Of a stretch of 64,000 nt of DNA, positions 57,729 through 64,000 are shown piece by piece. The notes beneath the pieces are model-generated. The model searched no databases and was not told the origin of the DNA. It saw nothing but the letters and a program-made list of their open reading frames with translations. The position numbers and the translations under genes are program-made. Numbering within the stretch: the stretch's first letter is position 1; each line of letters opens with the position of its first letter. Source of the DNA: VAXT01 sp963794605 (GTDB lineage: Bacteria > Actinomycetota > Thermoleophilia > Gaiellales > Gaiellaceae); the NCBI GenBank assembly GCA_963794605.1, contig CAWCEN010000003.1:310001-374000 (forward strand). Direction: 5' to 3'.

Positions 57729-58984
57729 GCGGGCACTCCCGTAAGGGCGGCCGCAACGACCTCGAGCCCGACTGCGCGCGAACCTTTGATCAGGACGACG
57801 TCGCCGGGCTGGACGAGCTCCGGTGCGCGATCCGCCGCCTTCGCCGCATCTGCGACCCACTCGCCCCCATACGCGCGCGCGAGCTCACCGACCCCGAGCA
57901 CCACGTCGATGTCGAGATCGCTCACGAGTGCGCCGATCTCCTGGTGGTACTCGGGCGACGTCGGGCCGAGCTCGGCCATCTCGCCGAGCACCGCGACGGT
58001 GCGGCCTTCGTGCTCGGCGAGGTGCTCGAGCGCGGCGCGCATCGAGGTCGGGTTCGCGTTGTACGAATCGTTGATCAGCAATCCACGGCCCGGGAGCGGC
58101 GACTCCTCACCGCGCCAACGCGAGAGCTCGACCTCGACTCGCCCCTGAGGCAGCGGGAGGCCGAGCGCCCGCACCGCGAGCAGGGAAGCGGCCGCGTTCT
58201 GGGCCTGGTGCCTCGCGGTGAACGGAAACTCGAGTTGGATCGTCTCGCCGTCAAGGTCGAAGCCGACCCGGCTGCCGCCCTCGATCTTCTCGAACGACGT
58301 TACGTTCTGCTTGCCGAATCGGTGGAGCTCGATGTCGTCCCGGCCGAGGTAAGGCTCGAGCAGCGGCTCGTCGGGGACGATCGCGGTGCCGCCTGCAGGG
58401 AGGGCGCCGACGACCTCGGCCTTCGCCCGCGCCACGTTCTCGATCGTCCCGAGCAGCTCGAGGTGCACGGGCCCGACGCTCGTGATCAAGCCGACGTCCG
58501 GGCGCGCGATCTCGCACAACTCGGCGATCTGTCCCAGCCCACGCATGCCCATCTCGCAGACGACGAGCTCGGTGTCGGGCTCGATGCGCGTCAGTGTGAG
58601 CGGAAGGCCGATCTCGTTGTTGTGGCCGCCCTCGGCGGCGACCGTCTTCGCGTGCGGCCGGCACATCGCAGCCAGGATGTCCTTCGTCGACGTCTTGCCG
58701 GTCGAGCCGGTGATGGCGACGACACGCGCGGAGCTCCGTCCCCGGATCTCACGGCCGAGCGCGCCGAGCGCGCCGAACGCATCGTCAGGCGCCAGGGTCG
58801 CGGCGGCCCCGCGTGCGAACGCGTGACGGGCGAAGTCCCCGCCGCCCCCGACCTCGACGAAGAGGTCGCCCTCGTCGATCCGGCGTGAGTCGATCTGCAC
58901 GCCGGTCACGTCGTCCGCCCAGGGCGCCCGGTCGAGCCGCCCAGGGCAAAGTGCGGCGATCTCGTCGAGCGTGAGCGGGATCAC
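57725..58984 (-). CDS. murF: UDP-MurNAc-tripeptide-D-alanyl-D-alanine ligase
   Basis: 419 residues. Begins MIPLTLDEIAALCPGRL; the ATP loop is AITGSTGKTSTKDIL, then CEMGMRGLGQIAEL, ARHQAQNAAAS and LINDSYNANPTSM. Adds D-Ala-D-Ala. ATG overlaps the murE stop by 4 bases. Its stop codon lies in the right arm of the palindromic insertion. Confidence 0.96.
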   Translation of the reverse strand: MIPLTLDEIAALCPGRLDRAPWADDVTGVQIDSRRIDEGDLFVEVGGGGDFARHAFARGAAATLAPDDAFGALGALGREIRGRSSARVVAITGSTGKTSTKDILAAMCRPHAKTVAAEGGHNNEIGLPLTLTRIEPDTELVVCEMGMRGLGQIAELCEIARPDVGLITSVGPVHLELLGTIENVARAKAEVVGALPAGGTAIVPDEPLLEPYLGRDDIELHRFGKQNVTSFEKIEGGSRVGFDLDGETIQLEFPFTARHQAQNAAASLLAVRALGLPLPQGRVEVELSRWRGEESPLPGRGLLINDSYNANPTSMRAALEHLAEHEGRTVAVLGEMAELGPTSPEYHQEIGALVSDLDIDVVLGVGELARAYGGEWVADAAKAADRAPELVQPGDVVLIKGSRAVGLEVVAAALTGVPA

Positions 58985-60375
58985 GTCGTGGCGGCCCCGA
59001 GCCGTCTCAGGGCCTCGCGCGCGACTTCTCGGTCATCGAATGGAACTGTTCGGTCCCGGAACTGCTGACCCTGCTCGTGTCCCTTGCCGGCGATGACGAC
59101 GACGTCTCCCGGCTCCGCGGTCTCGATCGCGTGCGCGATCGCGGAGCGCCGGTCCTGGATGATCTCCGCGTTGCCGGCGATGCCCGTGAGGATCTCGTCG
59201 ATGATCGCGCCGGGATCCTCGCTGCGCGGGTTGTCGGACGTGACGATCGGGACGTCGGCGAGCTCGGCTGCGATCCGACCCATGATCGGGCGCTTCTCGC
59301 GGTCGCGGTCACCGCCGCAGCCGAAGACGCACAGCAGGCGGCCCGACGTCAGCTCGCGCGCGGTCGCCAGGACGTTCTCGAGCGAGTCGGGCGTGTGCGC
59401 GTAGTCGACGACCACCGTGAACGGCTGCCCCTCGTCGACAGCCTCGAAACGTCCGGGGACACCGTCGACCGCTTCGAGCCCACGCACGATCGCGTCGTCG
59501 TCGATTCCGAGCAGGCGACAGCTCGCCAGCGCGGCGAGGGCGTTCTCGACGTTGAAGCGGCCCTTGAGCTTGAGGTCGATCCCGTCGAGCGCTTCGGGCC
59601 GGACCTCCGCGTCGTCGGCGAAGCCGTACGTCAGGGCGTCGGGCCGGTCCTCGGCGAGCTTGCGGCCCCACGGGTCGCCGACGTTGATCGCCGCGGGCGG
59701 CCGGCTCTCGACGAAGAGCCGGCGCTTCGCCTCGAAGTACGCCTCCATCGTCCCGTGCAGGTCCAGGTGGTCCTGGGTCAGGTTCGTGAACGCAAGCGAG
59801 GAGAAGCGGATCCCGTCGAGTCGGCCTAGCTCCGACCCGTGCGAGGTCGCCTCCATCGCCGCGCTGCGGTCGCCCGCATCGAGCATCTCCCGAAACGCGC
59901 GATGAAGATCGATCGCCTCTGGCGTCGTGCGCACCGCGGGCCGGACCTCGCCGCCGACGCGGGACTCGATCGTCCCGAGCAGTCCCGGCTTGCGACCGGC
60001 AGCCTCGAGGATCGCGTAGAGCAGGTACGCCGTCGTCGTCTTGCCGTTCGTGCCCGTGACCGCGGCGATCTGGAGCTCCTCCGTGGGGTGCTCGAAGAAC
60101 TCCAGCGCCGCAGCCGCCATGGCGCGGCGAGAGTCCTCGACCACGACCTGCGGCACGCGCGACGCGACGGGGTGCTCGACGACGAGCCCGGCCGCGCCGG
60201 CGTCGATCGCGCGATCGACGAGCTCGTGGCCGTCGAAGCGCGCCCCGCGCACACAGAAGAAGAGCGCGCCGGGCGTCACGGCTCGCGTGTCGTACGCGAG
60301 ATCGGAGATCTCGACGCTCGCGTCCCCGACGATCTGGCTGGGGGACAGGGTTTCTGCGATGCGTACTAGCTGCAC
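58981..60375 (-). CDS. murE: UDP-MurNAc-tripeptide synthetase (meso-DAP adding)
   Basis: 464 residues. ATP loop AVTGTNGKTTTAYLL, then TNLTQDHLDLHGTME and VVVDYAHTPDSLEN. The substrate motif SDNPRSEDP has Asp-Asn-Pro-Arg, which recognises meso-diaminopimelate rather than lysine, so the wall is probably DAP-type. Start overlaps ftsI by 10 bases. Confidence 0.96.
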   Translation of the reverse strand: MQLVRIAETLSPSQIVGDASVEISDLAYDTRAVTPGALFFCVRGARFDGHELVDRAIDAGAAGLVVEHPVASRVPQVVVEDSRRAMAAAALEFFEHPTEELQIAAVTGTNGKTTTAYLLYAILEAAGRKPGLLGTIESRVGGEVRPAVRTTPEAIDLHRAFREMLDAGDRSAAMEATSHGSELGRLDGIRFSSLAFTNLTQDHLDLHGTMEAYFEAKRRLFVESRPPAAINVGDPWGRKLAEDRPDALTYGFADDAEVRPEALDGIDLKLKGRFNVENALAALASCRLLGIDDDAIVRGLEAVDGVPGRFEAVDEGQPFTVVVDYAHTPDSLENVLATARELTSGRLLCVFGCGGDRDREKRPIMGRIAAELADVPIVTSDNPRSEDPGAIIDEILTGIAGNAEIIQDRRSAIAHAIETAEPGDVVVIAGKGHEQGQQFRDRTVPFDDREVAREALRRLGAATT

Positions 60376-62099
60376 TGAGGCCGCGCCGAGCCTAGCAATG
60401 TGCTGCCTGTCGCTGCGACTACTGCGGAGGGGAGCGACGTGGGGTCGTCGGGCGGGATCTCGAGGTACTGCAGGTCGAACCCGGCGATCTGCTGGAAGGC
60501 CGGCGCCGCGACGACTCCGCCCCAGATCGACGCCGCCGGCTCGTCGACCGTGACCAGCACGACGAGCCGCGGATTCGTCGCGGGGACGATGCCCACGAAC
60601 GAGGCCACGTACTTCGTCGTCGAGTACCCACCCTGCGGATCGGGCTTCGCCGCGGTCCCCGTCTTGCCGGCCACCTTGTACCCGGGCACCTTCGCCTCCT
60701 GGCCGGTGCCCTCGATGACGACGTCCTCCATCATCCGCAGCACCTGGCGCGACACACGCGGTGTGAGGACCCGGCGCGAGGTCACGTCGCCGCGCTCACG
60801 CGAGCCGATTCGATCGACGAGGTGAGGCTGGTGCCAGACGCCGTCGTTCGCAATCGTCCCGTACGCGGCCGCCATCTGAACCGGAGTGATCGCAATCCCG
60901 TGCCCGATCGGCAGCGTCCCGATGGTCGACCCCGACCACTTGTCGAGCGGCGGCACGATGCCCGGCGTCTCGCCGGGGAAGTCGACCCCGGTCAGGTGCC
61001 CGAAGCCGAAGCGGCTGACCCACTGGCTGAGCCGCTGCGTGCCGAGCATCTCGGCGAGCGTGATCGTCCCGACGTTCGACGACTGGGACAGGATCTGGTC
61101 GACGGTCAGCCGTTCGGTATCGCGCGGGTGCGCGTCGCGGATGATCCGGTCGGCGACGTGAATCGAGTACGGCAGCGTGAACGCGGTCGAGGGCGTCACG
61201 AGCCCGTCCGACAGCACGGCGCTGACCGTGACGAGCTTGAACGTCGAGCCGGGCTCGTACGTGTCCGTGACCGTCCGGTTGCGCTGCCGGTCCTTGGGCA
61301 CGATCGGGAACAGGTTCGCGTCGTAGCCCTTCTCGACGGCCATCGCGAGGACGCCGCCCGTGCGCGGATCGAGCACGATCGCCGAGGCGCCCTTGGCGTG
61401 CCAGTGCTCGATCGTGTTCCGCAGCACGGCCTCGGCCTGTGCCTGGATCGTGTGATCGAGCGTGAGCGTGACGCTCTTGCCCTCTTTCGCCGCCGTCGAG
61501 TGGAGGACATCGATCGCCTGGCCGGCCGGGTCGCGGATCACCGTTTCGCTGCCCGGCTTCCCGGACAGCGTGTGCTCCAGGCCGAGCTCGAGACCCGCCA
61601 GGCCACGGTTGTCGGTGCCCGCGTAGCCGACGACCTGCGACGCGACCTGGTCGAGCGGGTAGACGCGTTGCTCCTCGTTCGTGAAGCCGAGGCCGAGGAG
61701 GCCCGCCTTCTTCAGGATCGCGGCGCGCGCAGGGTCGACCTTGCGCTTGATGTAGACGAAGCTGTGCGTGCGGTCGGACAGCTCGGCCAGCACCTGGTCG
61801 GGGTCCATCCTGAGAACGCGCGCGACGACGTCCGCGGTCGACTTCGGGTTGCTGATCAGACGGGGGTCGGCGAAGACGGTTGTCGCTTGGCGCCCGATCG
61901 CAAGCTGGACGCCGGTGCGGTCGAAGATCGTCCCCCGTCCCGCCGGCTCGACGATCGTCGCCTTGTGTTGGCCCGAGGCGAGACGCTCGTAGCTGCCGGC
62001 CCGCACTCCCTGGAGCCACGCTGCACGCGCGAACATCGCCACGAACGCGAAGGCGAAGACGGCGAGGACGAGCCGGATTCGCCGGTTCGTCAGCTTCAT
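60366..62099 (-). CDS. ftsI: Peptidoglycan D,D-transpeptidase FtsI (class B PBP)
   Basis: 577 residues. N-terminal membrane anchor (about residues 9-28), a dimerisation/pedestal domain, then the penicillin-binding transpeptidase domain. Active-site Ser-x2-Lys in EPGSTFKL, SxN in SQSSNVG, and KTG in AGKTGTAAK. Cross-links septal wall with FtsW. ATG overlaps the ftsL stop by 4 bases. No PASTA repeats. Confidence 0.96.
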   Translation of the reverse strand: MKLTNRRIRLVLAVFAFAFVAMFARAAWLQGVRAGSYERLASGQHKATIVEPAGRGTIFDRTGVQLAIGRQATTVFADPRLISNPKSTADVVARVLRMDPDQVLAELSDRTHSFVYIKRKVDPARAAILKKAGLLGLGFTNEEQRVYPLDQVASQVVGYAGTDNRGLAGLELGLEHTLSGKPGSETVIRDPAGQAIDVLHSTAAKEGKSVTLTLDHTIQAQAEAVLRNTIEHWHAKGASAIVLDPRTGGVLAMAVEKGYDANLFPIVPKDRQRNRTVTDTYEPGSTFKLVTVSAVLSDGLVTPSTAFTLPYSIHVADRIIRDAHPRDTERLTVDQILSQSSNVGTITLAEMLGTQRLSQWVSRFGFGHLTGVDFPGETPGIVPPLDKWSGSTIGTLPIGHGIAITPVQMAAAYGTIANDGVWHQPHLVDRIGSRERGDVTSRRVLTPRVSRQVLRMMEDVVIEGTGQEAKVPGYKVAGKTGTAAKPDPQGGYSTTKYVASFVGIVPATNPRLVVLVTVDEPAASIWGGVVAAPAFQQIAGFDLQYLEIPPDDPTSLPSAVVAATGSTLLGSARPQCS

Positions 62100-62455
62100 T
62101 TCCTCAGGTCGAGGTACTCAGGGCTCGCGGGTTGTAGCCCGAGCTGGCCACTCGCGAGGCCGAGGATGCGCCCCGAGGCCGCCTTCGCCGCGATCTCGGT
62201 GTTGAGTTGGGCGTTGTCGGCGCGCAGCTGGTTGCGCTCACGCTGCGTCTCGTCGAGCTGCACGTTGAGCCGGAGCACGGCGACGTTCAGGGCCACGACA
62301 CCCGCGAGCAGCGCCGCGACGAGGCCGATCCAGATGACGCCGCCGGCGACGCGCCGACGCGGCTCGACCTTCCGCTTCGCGCGCGGCTTGGGCTTCGGCT
62401 GCTTGCGCAGGCGGGCGGGCGCCGGGAGCGTTCGCGCTGTCGCCGCGCGGGCCAT
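62096..62455 (-). CDS. ftsL: FtsL-like septum protein
   Basis: 119 residues: a basic, Pro-rich cytosolic tail (KQPKPKPRAKRKVEPRRR), one transmembrane helix (VIWIGLVAALLAGVVALNV) and a coiled-coil (RLNVQLDETQRERNQLRADN). Size, topology and place between rsmH and ftsI identify it. ATG at 62455 shares one base with the rsmH stop (TGATG); longer upstream frames are rsmH shadows. Confidence 0.8.
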   Translation of the reverse strand: MARAATARTLPAPARLRKQPKPKPRAKRKVEPRRRVAGGVIWIGLVAALLAGVVALNVAVLRLNVQLDETQRERNQLRADNAQLNTEIAAKAASGRILGLASGQLGLQPASPEYLDLRK

Positions 62456-63411
62456 CAGGCCTTCTGCGCGGCGCGCAGCCTGGCCGAGGCCGCGCGCGGG
62501 TTGTGGGCCAGCTCGTGGGCGCTCGGCCGGATCGCCTTGCGGTTCAGCCGCCGAAGCTCGGGCTCGCGTCCACACACACAGACCGGGAAGTCCGGCGGGC
62601 ACACGCAGCCGCGCTCGAGGCGCTGGAAGAAGCGCTTGACGATTCGATCCTCGAGCGAGTGGAAGGCGATCACTGCGAGGCGGCCGCCCGGACGCAGCAT
62701 CTCGAGTGCTGCAGGCAGCGCCTCTTCGAGCTCGCCGAGCTCGTCGTTGACGGCGATCCGGAGCGCCTGGAAGACGCGCTTCGCGGGATGGCCGTCGCCG
62801 AACCGTGCGGGCGCGGGAATCGCGGAGCGGATGATGTCGACGAGATCGCCGGTGCGTTCGATCGGCTGCTTGCGGCGGCGCCGTCCGATCGCGCGGGCGA
62901 TCTGCTTCGCGTAGCGCTCCTCGCCGTACTTGCGGAAGATCGTGATCAACTCCCGCTCCGAGGCCTCGTTGACGAGCTCGGCGGCCGTCAGCTCGGCGGT
63001 CGGGTCCATGCGCATGTCGAGCGGCGCGTCGGCCGCGTACGAGAAGCCTCGCTCCGGCCGGTCGAGCTGCATGCTCGAGACGCCGAGGTCGAGCAGGATC
63101 GCGTCGGCGTGCACGCCGTTGTCGGCCAGCTGGTCGAGGACGACGGAGGCCTCGCCGCGCAGGAACCGCGACTGCACGCCCGCGTGGCGCTTGAAGCCCT
63201 CGAAGTAGGGGCGCACCGTCGGATCGCGGTCGATCGCGATGAAGCGGCCGTCGCCCTTCAGGTCCGCGGCGAGAATCGCAGCGTGGCCGCCGGCGCCGAA
63301 GGTGGCGTCGACGACGGTCTGCCCGGGCTCGATCGCGAGGAGCTCGCGCACCTCCTCGGCGAGAACGGGAACGTGATCAGTCTCGTTTGGTTGCAAGGCG
63401 CTCGGCAACAT
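62455..63411 (-). CDS. rsmH: 16S rRNA (cytosine(1402)-N4)-methyltransferase
   Basis: 318 residues. Starts HVPVLAEEVRELL; SAM site VVDATFGAGGHAAIL; LLDLGVSSMQLDRPERGFSY, PLDMRMDP and IAFHSLEDRIVKRFF are diagnostic. An unusual Cys pair region CVCPPDFPVCVCG near the end is common in the family. The ATG overlaps the mraZ 3' end by 35 bases; an in-frame TTG at 63396 would shorten the overlap. Confidence 0.96.
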   Translation of the reverse strand: MLPSALQPNETDHVPVLAEEVRELLAIEPGQTVVDATFGAGGHAAILAADLKGDGRFIAIDRDPTVRPYFEGFKRHAGVQSRFLRGEASVVLDQLADNGVHADAILLDLGVSSMQLDRPERGFSYAADAPLDMRMDPTAELTAAELVNEASERELITIFRKYGEERYAKQIARAIGRRRRKQPIERTGDLVDIIRSAIPAPARFGDGHPAKRVFQALRIAVNDELGELEEALPAALEMLRPGGRLAVIAFHSLEDRIVKRFFQRLERGCVCPPDFPVCVCGREPELRRLNRKAIRPSAHELAHNPRAASARLRAAQKA

Positions 63412-63811
63412 CTTCTGCGCTCCCTTCGACCTCTTTCAGCTCCTTGCGCCAGGCGGCGCGGTCCCAGATCTCCAAGTGGTCCCTCACGCCTGCGACGACG
63501 ACGTTCCGGCCGAGCCCTCCGTGCTGGATGAGAGCGGCCGGAATCATCACGCGCCCCTGCCGGTCGAGGTCGGCCTCGGTCGCGCCGGAGAAGAAGAAGC
63601 GCTGCATCCGCCGACCCTCCTGGCTGAGCGGGTCGAGCTCGGCGAGCCGCGACTCCACGAGCGTGTTCCAGTCCTCCAGGCGATAGGCGTTGAGGCAGCC
63701 GTCCATTCCGCGGGTGAGCACGACGCCGGTCGCAAACGCCGTCCGGAATCTGGCCGGAAGCGTGAGCCGGTTCTTGTCGTCGATCGTGTGCTCGTGTTCG
63801 CCGAGAAGCAT
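63377..63811 (-). CDS. mraZ: Transcriptional regulator MraZ
   Basis: 144 residues. Two SpoVT/AbrB-type repeats: EHTIDDKNRLTLPARFR near the start and ATEADLDRQGRVMIPAALIQ near residue 80. Binds TGG repeats upstream of its own operon. ATG at 63811 begins MLLGEHEHTIDDKNR, the family start; longer frames read through the promoter. Confidence 0.95.
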   Translation of the reverse strand: MLLGEHEHTIDDKNRLTLPARFRTAFATGVVLTRGMDGCLNAYRLEDWNTLVESRLAELDPLSQEGRRMQRFFFSGATEADLDRQGRVMIPAALIQHGGLGRNVVVAGVRDHLEIWDRAAWRKELKEVEGSAEDVAERLATKRD

Positions 63812-63831
63812 GTCTGGGGCCGTGAGGGTGT

Positions 63832-63874
63832 TTCCACGCCTCCCCACTTTAGACCACAACACCCCACATCGCAA
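63832..63874 (-). promoter_or_regulatory. dcw promoter with four MraZ-box repeats
   Basis: On the minus strand TTGCGA (63874-63869), 17-base spacer and TAAAGT (63851-63846) form the promoter. Four TGG-pentamers lie at exact 10-base intervals: TGGGG (63866-63862), TGGTC (63856-63852), TGGGG (63846-63842) and TGGAA (63836-63832). They span from just downstream of the -35 to just past the expected transcription start, so bound MraZ should repress. Confidence 0.72.
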
Positions 63875-64000
63875 TACCAACGAGCCATTTGCGGGACCTC
63901 AGGCGCGCGCACCGGCTTAGTGCTCGCCCGCTGGGCCGGGGCTACCGATTGCCGTGCGCGCCGCGACGGGTCATTGCGACGGCGCCACACTTCGCCGCGA
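63875..64000. other. Right-edge non-coding stretch
   Basis: 126 bases upstream of the mraZ promoter up to the window edge; I see no gene or clear signal. Confidence 0.4.

Overview
The window is GC-rich bacterial chromosome with almost no non-coding space outside one island. Gene content and order suggest an actinobacterium, most likely of the Thermoleophilia (Gaiellales/Solirubrobacterales type): ftsZ and ftsQ with no ftsA between them, meso-diaminopimelate-type MurE (DNPR motif), glycine decarboxylase P-protein split into two subunits, and many GTG starts. This is inference from gene content; no 16S or other phylogenetic marker is present.

Layout. 1-4153 (minus): metallo-beta-lactamase-fold hydrolase, hisS, aspS and an edge-truncated membrane protein, joined by 4-bp overlaps. 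4210-11787: a cupin, then a histidine-utilisation cluster (hutH, a small membrane protein, hutU, hutI, another small membrane protein), an MFS exporter and a glutamate formimidoyltransferase that would consume the formiminoglutamate made by HutHUI. 11892-18519: two methyltransferases, an Fe-S-type uracil-DNA glycosylase, a heterodimeric ABC exporter and a GNAT acetyltransferase, followed by tRNA-Gln(CUG) with a terminator. 18.7-28.0 kb: membrane and orphan proteins, a CHASE2 cyclase, a secreted FecR-like protein, an aquaporin, and a 1213-residue cyclase-ATPase-solute-binding fusion, the most unusual protein in the window.

28.07-31.95 kb: tRNA-Glu(CUC) followed by a 3.8-kb decayed integrative element. 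A 21-bp exact copy of the tRNA 3' end lies at 31925-31945, and just inside it is a frameshifted tyrosine-recombinase remnant. The element also carries two secreted proteins of equal length, a truncated zinc-knuckle gene, hairpins and gene-poor DNA. 32.0-44.6 kb: PRC-barrel-like protein, universal stress protein, membrane protein, two metallopeptidases, a receiver-only response regulator, gltX diverging from nfo, a Cys-rich orphan, a HAD phosphatase with a duplicated stub, a Ca2+/H+ antiporter, a threonine aldolase and a DUF4389 protein.

44.6-48.9 kb: glycine cleavage operon gcvT-gcvH-gcvPA-gcvPB. 49.0-63.9 kb: complete division and cell-wall (dcw) cluster mraZ-rsmH-ftsL-ftsI-murE-murF-mraY-murD-ftsW-murG-murC-murB-ftsQ-ftsZ, with four MraZ-box repeats over its promoter and a palindromic insertion between murF and mraY.

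A window-wide regularity is that most first genes of transcription units have a TANNNT-type -10 box ending 6-10 bases before the start codon and no Shine-Dalgarno sequence, as expected for leaderless mRNAs. Genes inside the island and the stress-protein gene have clear Shine-Dalgarno sequences instead.
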